DNA of 64,000 nucleotides from Ardenticatenaceae bacterium. Lineage in GTDB: Bacteria > Chloroflexota > Anaerolineae > Promineifilales > Promineifilaceae. The notes beneath the pieces were generated by a model that worked only from the letters and a program-made list of their open reading frames with translations, did no database searches and had not been told where the DNA came from. Positions 52,078 to 59,820 of the stretch are shown piece by piece. Location of the stretch: positions 372,001-436,000 of the forward strand of contig JACKBS010000008.1 of NCBI GenBank assembly GCA_020634435.1, given 5' to 3'. Position 1 is the first letter of the stretch. The number at the start of each line of letters is the position of its first letter. Made by a program: the position numbers and the translations under genes.

Positions 52078-53000
52078 TGCAAAAAGTAGAATTTGATCGG
52101 CACAATTTGAGAAGGTTTTTGATTGATGCCTTCAGTGAAGACGGCATTCGAGATGTATGTTTTGAATTAAACATTGATTTTGAATCTTTGCCAGGCCCAG
52201 CTAAGCCAGGAAAAATTCGAGAACTCATTATTTTTTGCGAAAGGAGTGGAATATTCGAAGAGTTGATAAAGGTGGTTCGTTCTGCTCGTTCGGAAGAGAA
52301 AATAAGAGATTTCCTTAAAAATGAAACTGATTTGGCTCAAAAACAAATTGAATCTTCAATTGACAACGCGAGCAGGTTTCAGAGCGTTGCGGAAGTAATC
52401 GACCTTTTATTTATCAATGAAGCAGAGGGGGTTTTTGAGTTAGAAGCGCGATGGACGTCAAGATTTCAAGAAGCCACAGTAATCACCCAAAATCTAATAA
52501 ATATTACTCGTGGATATTCTGAGAATATTGGTGTACTAACAAGTGAAGTAGACACGTTAAAGAATTCAAAACACAAGCCCAGCAAACAAGATTATAAAAA
52601 CTTAGCCCAAAAACAAGCTGCAATTCTTGACACCTATACAACCCAAGTGGTAGCAGCATCAAGTTCATATGAACGTGTATTTTCTGAAGGCTTGATTGCC
52701 TTTTTGAGAGAATCGACAATTCATATAGTTGACTTCAAAGAGTCTGGTAACAGTCGAGTGAAATTTCTGTTAACTCATCTAATTACGCTTGTTGATGCGT
52801 CTGAGTCAGCTATATATGGCGATCAAAGAATGTTTGACTCTATTCGAAATATCCCAAGAACAACATCGGCAATAGTGAAAGCGAAAAGAAATGCCCTAAG
52901 TGTGTTGGAAAATCAAATTGCTGTACGTTCACGAATTCTCAATCTTATGAACACTATTTCAACACTTTTGACCCAGATGTTGACCGAAGCAGAAAGTTAA
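52077..53000 (+). CDS. Effector-associated-domain (EAD7-like) protein, AT-rich, likely acquired
   Basis: The 307-residue protein has an N-terminal 75-residue all-helical domain, LRRFLIDAFSEDGIRDVCFE followed by LPGPAKPGKIRELI and FCERSGIFEELIKVVRSAR. This strongly resembles effector-associated domain 7, an adaptor domain in bacterial conflict and signalling systems. The remaining 230 residues are predicted helical and coiled, with no recognised motif, and could be the effector or a platform. The ATG overlaps the mutS stop by one base. GC is far lower than in its neighbours and no ACGGCCGT is present. A diverged copy of the mutS tail follows, which implies acquisition by recombination at the mutS 3' end. 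Confidence 0.78.
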   Translation: MQKVEFDRHNLRRFLIDAFSEDGIRDVCFELNIDFESLPGPAKPGKIRELIIFCERSGIFEELIKVVRSARSEEKIRDFLKNETDLAQKQIESSIDNASRFQSVAEVIDLLFINEAEGVFELEARWTSRFQEATVITQNLINITRGYSENIGVLTSEVDTLKNSKHKPSKQDYKNLAQKQAAILDTYTTQVVAASSSYERVFSEGLIAFLRESTIHIVDFKESGNSRVKFLLTHLITLVDASESAIYGDQRMFDSIRNIPRTTSAIVKAKRNALSVLENQIAVRSRILNLMNTISTLLTQMLTEAES

Positions 53001-53042
53001 TGTCAGATTCCTAGCTGCGGCCAACTTCACACCGTACAACCC

Positions 53043-53098
53043 AAGCGATCAACAGGCTGTATGAATGGAAGCGGCGCTATGCTGAGAAGGGCGAGTAA
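53043..53098 (+). pseudogene. Displaced remnant of the mutS 3' end
   Basis: AAGCGATCAACAGGCTGTAT and following bases encode QAINRLYEWKRRYAEKGE and a stop, matching the present mutS C-terminus EAINKLYEWKRRYADEK. Differences are mostly synonymous (AAG/AGG, GAG/GAA, AAA/AAG, CGA/CGG, CGT/CGC). It has no start of its own and is read as the native tail left behind after insertion. Confidence 0.8.
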
Positions 53099-53116
53099 AA
53101 GAGTAAAAGAGTAAAA
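53093..53116 (+). repeat. Three tandem copies of GAGTAAAA
   Basis: GAGTAAAA at 53093-53100, 53101-53108 and 53109-53116; the first contains the stop of the mutS remnant. The following 140 bases to 53253 hold one ACGGCCGT and no gene. Confidence 0.8.
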
Positions 53117-53253
53117 GAGAATCTGTTTAGCTTTGATTTGAAGGGGCAACGGCCGTTTCAATCTGGCGTTGTCTATCAGCGTTACGTGAAGGCGTAAAAA
53201 GCGATCTTCTCGGTGACAGCCACCTTGACAAGTGACTATCACCGGGGTTTGGA

Positions 53254-53643
53254 TCAAGCTTTGACCTGATAAATCTGAATCAGGTTGCCGCAAGTGTCTT
53301 CGAACACGGCGATGATGACTTCGCCCACGTCGGTGGGGTCTACGCTAAACAGTACGCCCTGGTTTTTCAGGCGTTCGTATTCATCGTAAACGTTATCGAC
53401 GCCAAAGGCGGTAAAGGGGATACCCTGGGCAAAGAGGGATTGCTGGAAGGTCAGGGCCGCCGGGTTGCTGTTTGGTTCCAGCACAAGTTGGGTGCCATCA
53501 GGCGCTTCGGGTGATACGACGCTGATCCAGCGCGCTTCCCCTACCGGAAAATCCTGCTTTTTGCTGAAGCCGAGAACGGCCGTATAAAATTGCAGCGCCT
53601 TTTCCTGATCATCTACAAAAATACTGCTCAGTTCAATTCTCAC
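53254..53643 (-). CDS. VOC-superfamily (glyoxalase/bleomycin-resistance-like) protein
   Basis: The 129-residue protein has the paired beta-alpha-beta layout: MRIELSSIFVDDQEKALQFY, QLVLEPNSNPAA, then FGVDNVYDEYERLKNQGVLF and VFEDTCGNLIQIYQV. A metal-binding Glu appears in LVLEPN and in the final strand region. It may be a lyase, dioxygenase or binding protein; substrate unknown. It overlaps the AraC-type gene upstream by 11 bases and is probably controlled with it. Confidence 0.88.
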   Translation of the reverse strand: MRIELSSIFVDDQEKALQFYTAVLGFSKKQDFPVGEARWISVVSPEAPDGTQLVLEPNSNPAALTFQQSLFAQGIPFTAFGVDNVYDEYERLKNQGVLFSVDPTDVGEVIIAVFEDTCGNLIQIYQVKA

Positions 53644-54091
53644 CGTGGTTTACTCCTTGCTTTTTTTGCGAGCGTAAAAGAAGTTGCGTGGCCGCCAGGC
53701 AGCTCAAAGCGCGGAAGTCACTGGGGCAGAGGCCAAACTGCTGTTTAAACGCTTTGCCAAAGGCAGCATGGCTGTCATACCCCGCGGCCAGAGCCACTTC
53801 GGTGATGTTGACCGCACCAAGGCGCAGTTTGCGGCCAGCGCGTTCCAGGCGCAAGCGGCGCACGTAGCTGCCCATGCTTTCCCCCACACATTCCCGGAAA
53901 AGGCGATGCAGATGGGGTACTGAAAAGTCGGCCACCGCTGCCAGCGTTTCGCGGTTGAGCGGTTCATCCATGTGTTGGTGAATGTAGCGCTTTACTTCTT
54001 CAATGAGGTCGTGATTTTCTTGCCGGGATCGGGTTTTCAGGGCCATAAGGCTGATAGTATCGCAAAACGGCCGTTTCATCAGCAGCAACAT
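53633..54091 (-). CDS. Short AraC-family transcriptional regulator
   Basis: The 152-residue protein is almost only the DNA-binding part: two helix-turn-helix units from about 24 to 125, with FSVPHLHRLFRECVGESMGS and the family signature VALAAGYDSHAAFGKAFKQQ. No separate ligand-binding domain is present, so it may respond through protein level or partners (SoxS/MarA-like size). The start at 54091 has GAGG eight bases upstream. It forms an operon with the VOC gene. Confidence 0.88.
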   Translation of the reverse strand: MLLLMKRPFCDTISLMALKTRSRQENHDLIEEVKRYIHQHMDEPLNRETLAAVADFSVPHLHRLFRECVGESMGSYVRRLRLERAGRKLRLGAVNITEVALAAGYDSHAAFGKAFKQQFGLCPSDFRALSCLAATQLLLRSQKKQGVNHGEN

Positions 54092-54346
54092 CTCGTTTCC
54101 TCACGCTCGCGGTTAATAAATTCAGGGGGCACTATAAAATACCAGAACGTCCGTTCGCTAGTCGAAATGTATCAATTTACGGCCGTTTCCCCGCTGCTTT
54201 TTGCCTAAAATGAAGCTGGACAGATTAGAAAATTTGTTCTATAATGCCCGACATCTTGCCCATTAGAACTCGCTGATTTTTCACCCTTTCTCTACAACAT
54301 CCGGGCAACAACAAGATAAACTACAACCCTTGCTGAAGAGGTATTT

Positions 54347-54754
54347 ATGAAGGCTCAAACCGTTGAGCAATTGTTGTCCCTGCTGGATCATCCCGATATC
54401 AACCTGATTAACCAGACCCGCCAAACAATTCTGGAAGCGGCACCTGCATTGATGGAGGGCGTTAAGTGGAACGCCCCCAGCTACGCGCTGAATGGAAATG
54501 ACATCATCACCTTCAACTTTCGCAACTACGGCCCGGTTTCTCTGATTTTCCATACGGGTCCCAAAGGAAAAGACACCAAGACTGGCCAACGCCTTTTTGA
54601 AGACACAACAGGTCTCGTCGAGTGGGTGGCGGATAAGCGCTTTGTGGTGAAGGTGCCAGACGGCCGTTTCCTGCAAACCCACGCTGCTGACATCACCCAA
54701 CTCATCCAAACCTGGGCTGCCTACGCTGCCAACAACTTTGAACCGATCCATTAG
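54347..54754 (+). CDS. DUF1801 (YdhG-like) protein, first copy
   Basis: The 135-residue alpha/beta protein has the family pattern ILEAAPALMEGVKWNAPSYA, NDIITFNFRNYGPVSLIFH and FVVKVPDGRF. AGAGG precedes the ATG. Members are small and widespread, with uncertain roles (iron-chaperone-like in one branch). It is the first of a plus-strand series of small genes, and a more typical YdhG-like relative lies at 56902. Confidence 0.82.
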   Translation: MKAQTVEQLLSLLDHPDINLINQTRQTILEAAPALMEGVKWNAPSYALNGNDIITFNFRNYGPVSLIFHTGPKGKDTKTGQRLFEDTTGLVEWVADKRFVVKVPDGRFLQTHAADITQLIQTWAAYAANNFEPIH

Positions 54755-54765
54755 GGAGTTTATTT

Positions 54766-54975
54766 ATGTCAAATCAAATCGTTTGGCCCAAAGGCGTGGG
54801 CAAACCGGCGCAGCGCGCTTTGGCCGCCGCTGGCATTGAGAATCTGGCTCAGCTTACCCAAATCAGTGAAGCCGAACTGCTCAAACTGCACGGCATGGGT
54901 CCCAAAGCAATCCGGCATTTAGGCGAAACATTGGCCGAACAGGGCCTCACCTTCGCCCCCAATCCAAACGGCTAG
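54766..54975 (+). CDS. Small helix-hairpin-helix protein (RNA polymerase alpha-CTD-like)
   Basis: The 69-residue protein contains GKPAQRALAAAGIENLAQLT and LLKLHGMGPKAIRHLGETL, two helix-hairpin-helix-like units as in the alpha C-terminal domain and related DNA-binding proteins. GGGAG lies upstream. It starts 11 bases after the DUF1801 gene, so they are co-transcribed. Probably binds nucleic acid; target unknown. Confidence 0.82.
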   Translation: MSNQIVWPKGVGKPAQRALAAAGIENLAQLTQISEAELLKLHGMGPKAIRHLGETLAEQGLTFAPNPNG

Positions 54976-55045
54976 ATTTTCTCTGTGGAACTCTGAGGCT
55001 TCTCTGCGCCGCTCTGTGTTCCGCTTTTTTAACTAAGGAGTAATT

Positions 55046-55522
55046 ATGTCAACTACGATAGACAGTGATTTGTTCAAAAAATCTCTTTACATGCTTCTCG
55101 ATGAAACGTTCGACAAAGTTCAGGGCATTTTTCTGGACAAAGGCACCTCTTTTTTTGAAACATTGGCCACTATTTCGGCCGAAGAAGCGTCCATCCCGGT
55201 CGGTGGCAAGTGCGCTACGCTGGCGGCACAGGTAAAGCACACCGCGTTTTACCTGGATGTGCTGGAAGAAAATGTGCGCACTCAGAAGTTTGAACGGGTG
55301 GATTGGGGCAAGATTTGGCGGGAGGTAACGGCCGTTTCGCCCCAAGAATGGCAAACCATCCAGGATGAACTGCGCGACAGCTACAACCGCATCAAACAGC
55401 TCATCGCCGACCAGGGCAAATGGCAAAACGAAAACGAAATTGGCGGGGCCATCGCCATGATTGTGCACACCGCTTACCACCTGGGCGAAATTCGGCAGGC
55501 GCTCTGCACCTTAAAATCGTAA
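55046..55522 (+). CDS. DinB-family protein, first copy
   Basis: The 158-residue four-helix-bundle protein has HTAFYLDVLEEN near 65 and HTAYHLGEIRQAL near the C-terminus, providing His residues for the DinB/YfiT metal site. AAGGAG precedes the ATG. Members include thiol-dependent transferases (bacillithiol- or mycothiol-dependent); many are uncharacterised. Two more DinB-like genes lie at 59821 and 60345. Confidence 0.85.
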   Translation: MSTTIDSDLFKKSLYMLLDETFDKVQGIFLDKGTSFFETLATISAEEASIPVGGKCATLAAQVKHTAFYLDVLEENVRTQKFERVDWGKIWREVTAVSPQEWQTIQDELRDSYNRIKQLIADQGKWQNENEIGGAIAMIVHTAYHLGEIRQALCTLKS

Positions 55523-55548
55523 CGGCAACTCGCCCACAAAAGGTCACT

Positions 55549-55962
55549 ATGGCACTGCAAGAAGATTTAATCGTCGATATTCCACCGGAACGCGTCAAGT
55601 TTTTTGGCACCACCGGCAAAATGCTGTTGCCTTCAGCCGCCACGGTCGAAGCGCTCATTGCCCGGATTCCAGCGTCACGGCTGTTAACCACCAGCCAACT
55701 ACGCCAGAAGCTCACTGACCAGTTCAACGTTCAGGGCACTTGCCCGGTGACCACTCGCAAAGCATTAAAAGCAATTGCTCAGGATGCCCACAGCGCCGCG
55801 CCCTACTGGCGAGTTATCAACCAAAACGGCGGTCTCATTACTACTTTTCCGGGCGGCGCTGCGGCTCAAGCGGCCCATTTGCAGGCCGAAGGCTTGGTGA
55901 TTGAAGCGGGCAAGACGCCTAAAGTAAAAAATTTTGCTAACAGCCTGACCGTAATTGATTAA
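55549..55962 (+). CDS. Alkyltransferase-like (ATL) protein without the reactive Cys
   Basis: The 137-residue protein resembles the DNA-binding domain of O6-alkylguanine-DNA alkyltransferase: SAATVEALIARIPASRLLTT, then PYWRVINQNG and FPGGAAAQAAHLQAEGL. The active PCHR motif is replaced by PYWR, so it cannot accept an alkyl group. In known ATL proteins this produces a sensor that flags alkylated bases for excision repair. The ATG at 55549 is chosen, as the longer frame overlaps the DinB gene. Confidence 0.8.
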   Translation: MALQEDLIVDIPPERVKFFGTTGKMLLPSAATVEALIARIPASRLLTTSQLRQKLTDQFNVQGTCPVTTRKALKAIAQDAHSAAPYWRVINQNGGLITTFPGGAAAQAAHLQAEGLVIEAGKTPKVKNFANSLTVID

Positions 55963-56048
55963 GGAAACTTCATGCGTGTAAGCTCATCATCATGAATAAA
56001 ATCGTAGGTCGGATTGCCAATCCGACCCACATGTACGCAGGAGAAATT

Positions 56049-56477
56049 ATGTCTCTCACCGAAAGCCAAAGAACCTTCCTGGAAAACAACAATGCCGCCG
56101 CCATGATCACCATTGCCGAGGATGGCATGCCCAAGGCCGTCCGCGTGGGCATTGCCCTGGTGGATGGCAAACTGTGGAGCAGCGGCACCCAAGATCGGGT
56201 ACGCACCGACCGGCTGCGGCGTGATCCGCGCTGCACGCTCTTTGTGTTTGACAAGCAATATTCGTTTCTGACGCTGGAAACGGCCGTTACCATCCTCGAT
56301 GGCCCTGACGCTCCAGAACTAAACCTACGCCTCATGCGCCAGATGCAAAACAAGCCCGCTGGCCCCATCAGCTGGTTTGGTCAGGAACTGGATACCGACG
56401 CCTTCCTGCAAACGATGGTGGCCCAAAAGCGGCTGGTTTATCAATTTGAAATTTCACACGCCTACGGAGTGGCTTGA
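56049..56477 (+). CDS. Pyridoxamine 5'-phosphate oxidase-like flavin/F420-binding protein
   Basis: The 142-residue split-barrel protein has NNNAAAMITIAEDGMPKAVR near 14-33, SGTQDRVRTDRLRRDPRCTL and FVFDKQYSFLTLETAVTIL, typical of small FMN- or F420-binding proteins. CAGGAG precedes the ATG at 56049. The upstream frame (from 55992) is rejected since it has no ribosome-binding site. Probably reduces a small molecule; no specific substrate can be named. Confidence 0.85.
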   Translation: MSLTESQRTFLENNNAAAMITIAEDGMPKAVRVGIALVDGKLWSSGTQDRVRTDRLRRDPRCTLFVFDKQYSFLTLETAVTILDGPDAPELNLRLMRQMQNKPAGPISWFGQELDTDAFLQTMVAQKRLVYQFEISHAYGVA

Positions 56478-56480
56478 ATT

Positions 56481-56888
56481 ATGTCAACAACCAACTACTT
56501 CAACACATTGATCGAAGTCGCGGAAGATTGCCCGGCCACCCACGGCGAAATCCCGCCAGTAAAGGGCAATAAATCTGTGGCTAATTTGCAGTATGAAATG
56601 CTGCACGGCCATCCCTATGAATACACCTCCGACGACGTTTTGTTTGCCGTTTTTGTCGAAAGAAAAGGCATCTCCGAAGAAGAGTTAGCGGAACAGCGCG
56701 AGATTTTCTTCGCCAAAGGCCAACCCTGCTTTCGCGCTTCGCCGCTCACCAAGCGATACGGTTGGGGTGTGCACAGCAACGACGAAGGCAAGATTGCCTT
56801 GTTTGCAATGGACTCCGAAGCGTATCAAGATATGGTGACCAACAACGCCATCGCGAAGACAAAAGCTATGCGCTCTTCGCGGGCATAA
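56481..56888 (+). CDS. DUF6157-type protein
   Basis: The 135-residue protein starts STTNYFNTLIEVAEDCPATH and contains GNKSVANLQYEMLHGHPYEY and CFRASPLTKRYGWGVHSNDE, matching the DUF6157 family as I remember it. No catalytic residues are assigned for the family. It is four bases after the PNPOx-like gene and is co-transcribed. Confidence 0.75.
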   Translation: MSTTNYFNTLIEVAEDCPATHGEIPPVKGNKSVANLQYEMLHGHPYEYTSDDVLFAVFVERKGISEEELAEQREIFFAKGQPCFRASPLTKRYGWGVHSNDEGKIALFAMDSEAYQDMVTNNAIAKTKAMRSSRA

Positions 56889-56901
56889 CCGGTGAAAAAT
56901 C

Positions 56902-57276
56902 ATGGAAAAACCTACTACGATTGACGAATACATTGCCGCCTTCCCGGCGGACGTCCAGGACATTTTGCAGAAGGTGCGCGAGACAATAAAAACGGCCGCT
57001 CCCCAGGCCACAGAAGCCATCAGTTACGGCATGCCTACCTTTAAGCTGGCAGGCAATCTCGTTCACTTTGGTGCTTTCAAAACCCACCTCGGCTTTTACC
57101 CCATTCCCTCCGGGCTGGAGCAGTTCAAAGAAGAACTCGCCCAATACAAAGGCGGCAAAGGCTCCGTGCAGTTTCCCTTTGACCAGCCGATGCCCTATGG
57201 GTTGATCACCAAAATTGTTGAATTTAGAGTCACCGAAAATCTGGCAAAAGCAGCAGCCAAAAAGAAAAAGAAGTAG
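56902..57276 (+). CDS. DUF1801 (YdhG-like) protein, second copy
   Basis: The 124-residue protein has TIDEYIAAFPADVQDILQKV, AISYGMPTFKLAGNLVHFGA and FKTHLGFYPIPSGLEQFKEE, the standard YdhG/DUF1801 layout, and ends in a lysine run. It is closer to the frataxin-like iron-chaperone branch than the copy at 54347. The gene lies 13 bases after its neighbour. Confidence 0.88.
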   Translation: MEKPTTIDEYIAAFPADVQDILQKVRETIKTAAPQATEAISYGMPTFKLAGNLVHFGAFKTHLGFYPIPSGLEQFKEELAQYKGGKGSVQFPFDQPMPYGLITKIVEFRVTENLAKAAAKKKKK

Positions 57277-57297
57277 ATCCCCAAAAGGAGAAAAATC

Positions 57298-58413
57298 ATG
57301 AGCGGCGTACGAGTTTTAGTTGGCACCAAAAAAGGTGCATTTATCTTGACCTCCGATGAGAAGCGGCAGAATTGGGACGTGAGCGGTCCTCACTTTGCGG
57401 GTTGGGAGATATACCACATGAAAGGTTCGCGGGTAAACCCGAACCGCATTTACGCCTCCCAATCAACGGGCTGGTTTGGCCAGCTCATCCAGCGTTCCGA
57501 TGATGGCGGCCAAACCTGGGAAGCCGTCAACAACGAATTTGCCTACGATGGCGACCCCGGTACGCACCAATTTTATGACGGCACCCAGCACCCCTGGGAG
57601 TTTAAGCGCGTCTGGCATTTGGAACCATCGCTCACCGATGCGGACACTGTTTACGCGGGAATCGAAGATGCCGCCCTGTTCCGCTCTGACGACGGTGGGC
57701 AGAGCTGGCAAGAACTGCCCGGCTTGCGCGAAGTGAAGGGTCATTTGTGGCAGCCTGGGGCAGGCGGCATGTGTCTGCACACCATCGCCCTGGACCCCAG
57801 CAACCCCAACCGCATTTTTGTGGCCATCTCCGCCGCCGGGGCTTTCCGCACCGATGACGGGGGTGAAACGTGGCGACCCATCAACAACGGGCTTGTTTCG
57901 CCGTGGGAACTGCCGGACTCCGAGGCTGAAGTAGGTCATTGTGTCCACAATATCGCGCTGCACCCCTCGCGGCCCAATGTGCTGTTTATGCAAAAGCATT
58001 GGGATGTGATGCGCAGCGATAACGGCGGCGACCTGTGGCACGAAGTCAGCGGCAATTTGCCCAGCGATTTTGGTTTCCCCATTGCCGTCCACGCTCATGA
58101 GCCAGAAACGATCTATGTGGTGCCGATCAAAAGCGACTCGGAGCATTACCCGCCCGAAGGCAAGCTGCGCGTTTACCGCAGCCGCAGTGGCGGTAATGAG
58201 TGGGAAGCGCTGACAAACGGTTTGCCGCAAGAAAATTGTTATGTCAATATTTTGCGGGATGCAATGGCGGTGGATACGCTGCCATCTTGCGGTATCTACT
58301 TTGGCACGACGGGTGGGCAGGTTTATGCTTCGGCCGATTCGGGTGACAACTGGACCGCGATTGTGCACGATTTGCCCGCTGTTCTGTCTGTCGAGGTGCA
58401 AACATTGCCATGA
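57298..58413 (+). CDS. BNR/Asp-box beta-propeller protein
   Basis: The 371-residue protein is built of repeated propeller blades, with Asp-boxes SDDGGQTW, SDDGGQSW, TDDGGETW, SDNGGDLW and SADSGDNW. It has no signal peptide, so it is probably cytoplasmic and unlikely to be a real sialidase, whose catalytic Arg/Glu/Tyr set is not seen. It overlaps the MoaD-like gene by four bases (ATGA), so the two are made together. AAGGAG precedes the ATG. The biochemical role is unknown. Confidence 0.85.
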   Translation: MSGVRVLVGTKKGAFILTSDEKRQNWDVSGPHFAGWEIYHMKGSRVNPNRIYASQSTGWFGQLIQRSDDGGQTWEAVNNEFAYDGDPGTHQFYDGTQHPWEFKRVWHLEPSLTDADTVYAGIEDAALFRSDDGGQSWQELPGLREVKGHLWQPGAGGMCLHTIALDPSNPNRIFVAISAAGAFRTDDGGETWRPINNGLVSPWELPDSEAEVGHCVHNIALHPSRPNVLFMQKHWDVMRSDNGGDLWHEVSGNLPSDFGFPIAVHAHEPETIYVVPIKSDSEHYPPEGKLRVYRSRSGGNEWEALTNGLPQENCYVNILRDAMAVDTLPSCGIYFGTTGGQVYASADSGDNWTAIVHDLPAVLSVEVQTLP

Positions 58414-58706
58414 TTCGCGTAACGTTGCCGTTCCACCTGCGCAATCTGGCCAAGGTGGGCAAAGAGGTGCAGGTGGAGCTGGATGGTCCAATTACCCAGC
58501 AAGCCATTTTGGACAAGCTAGAAGAGATGTATCCCGTCTTGCGCGGCACGGTGCGTGATCACAGCACACACAAGCGGCGGGACTTCATTCGCTTTTTTGC
58601 TGCCGGGCAAGATTGGTCCCACATGGCACCAGATGCGCCACTACCAGAGACAGTCGCCAACGGCGCAGAACCCTTTCGCATCATCGGGGCCATGGCCGGT
58701 GGGTAA
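58410..58706 (+). CDS. MoaD/ThiS-like sulfur-carrier protein
   Basis: The 98-residue ubiquitin-fold protein starts MIRVTLPFHLRNLAKVGKEV and ends IIGAMAGG with the terminal Gly-Gly used for adenylation and thiocarboxylation. No MoaE, ThiG or E1-like gene is next to it. The partner is the coupled BNR propeller, an arrangement that suggests a dedicated but unnamed pathway. Confidence 0.88.
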   Translation: MIRVTLPFHLRNLAKVGKEVQVELDGPITQQAILDKLEEMYPVLRGTVRDHSTHKRRDFIRFFAAGQDWSHMAPDAPLPETVANGAEPFRIIGAMAGG

Positions 58707-58714
58707 ATATATTA

Positions 58715-58780
58715 ACCGCAGAGAACGCGGAGAACGCAGAGGCATCAGAAAATCTCCGCGTCCTCTGCGCTCTCTGCGGT
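58715..58780. repeat. Intergenic inverted repeat, CGCAGAGAACGCAGAG family
   Basis: ACCGCAGAGAACGCGGAGAA and the inverse CCTCTGCGCTCTCTGCGGT form a hairpin ending 13 bases before the DUF1697 start. Confidence 0.8.
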
Positions 58781-58792
58781 AAAAATAAGCGT

Positions 58793-59344
58793 ATGAATAC
58801 AGTTATTGCTCTGTTGCGGGGCATCAACGTGGGTGGGCACAACAAGCTGCCCATGAAGGAATTGAAGACGGTTTTGGCGCAGTTGGGGCTGACCGAAGTG
58901 CAGACCTACATCCAAAGTGGCAACGTGGTTTTTCGGAGCGAACGCACCGATTTCCCGGCACTGGCTGAAGAAATCACGTCGGCCATTGGCAAAAGTCATG
59001 GCTTTGAGCCCCAGGTAATGCTGCTGAGTTTGGCGGCGTTGGCAACGGCCGTTTCCCACAATCCCTTCCCCGCCACCGATGAACAGCACAAAACCCTGCA
59101 CTTCTACTTCCTGGAGGGTGTCCCGCCTGAACCCGATTTAGCCATGCTGGAAACGCTTAAAGCCGACAGTGAACAGTTTGCCCTGAACGATGCCGTGTTC
59201 TACCAGTATGCGCCAGACGGAATCGGCCGTTCCAAACTGGCGGCAAAGGTGGAACGCGCCATGGGTGTGGCCGCGACGGCCCGCAACTGGCGCACAGTAA
59301 GCACACTTTTGGAGATGGGAACGGCCGTTTCCACCTCCCCCTAA
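58793..59344 (+). CDS. DUF1697 protein
   Basis: The 183-residue protein starts MNTVIALLRGINVGGHNKLP and has LGLTEVQTYIQSGNVVF and a C-terminal RNWRTVSTLLEMG, the conserved landmarks of DUF1697. The fold is ferredoxin-like in known structures and the function is unknown. The ATG at 58793 is chosen since upstream sequence is repeat DNA. Confidence 0.9.
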   Translation: MNTVIALLRGINVGGHNKLPMKELKTVLAQLGLTEVQTYIQSGNVVFRSERTDFPALAEEITSAIGKSHGFEPQVMLLSLAALATAVSHNPFPATDEQHKTLHFYFLEGVPPEPDLAMLETLKADSEQFALNDAVFYQYAPDGIGRSKLAAKVERAMGVAATARNWRTVSTLLEMGTAVSTSP

Positions 59345-59369
59345 ACAATCAAACAAACAGGAATCTCAA

Positions 59370-59798
59370 ATGACCACAATTACAGCTTATGTTAACTATA
59401 ACGGCACGTGTGAAGAAGCTTTCAACTTTTACGCTAGCATTTTTACGGGTAGCTCGCTCAACTTTGATCGCTTCAGCAGCATGCCCAATGCGGACCAAAT
59501 GCCCGAAAGTGACCAAAACAAAATTATGCATGCCGCCCTCACCCTGGGAAACCAGGGACTGATCATGGGTAGCGATGTTGTGCAAGGCATGAGTGGTGAA
59601 GTTGTTTTTGGCAACAACTTCGGCCTTACCCTCCAGCCGGACAGCGAAGCAGAGGCAATTCGGCTTTTTAACGCGCTTTCCGCAGGCGGTACCGTCACCA
59701 TGCCGCTGGAAAAAACGTTCTGGAACGCCACCTTTGGCATGTTTGTCGATAAATTTGGTATCAACTGGATGGTTAACTACGATCACGCTCAGGCATAA
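59370..59798 (+). CDS. PhnB-like VOC protein
   Basis: The 142-residue protein has YVNYNGTCEEAFNFYASIFT and IMHAALTLGNQGLIMGSDV, then FNALSAGGTVTMPLEKTFWN and FVDKFGINWMVNY, the standard PhnB/3-dmu-9_3-mt fold. AGGA precedes the ATG. Members are common in stress and detoxification clusters, but substrates are rarely known. Confidence 0.9.
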   Translation: MTTITAYVNYNGTCEEAFNFYASIFTGSSLNFDRFSSMPNADQMPESDQNKIMHAALTLGNQGLIMGSDVVQGMSGEVVFGNNFGLTLQPDSEAEAIRLFNALSAGGTVTMPLEKTFWNATFGMFVDKFGINWMVNYDHAQA

Positions 59799-59820
59799 GG
59801 GCGCAGGATAGGCGGTAACG

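Noticed and set aside
57298..58413. A true sialidase
   Set aside because: Asp-boxes alone mark a propeller; no secretion signal and no catalytic Arg triad or Glu/Tyr pair was seen.
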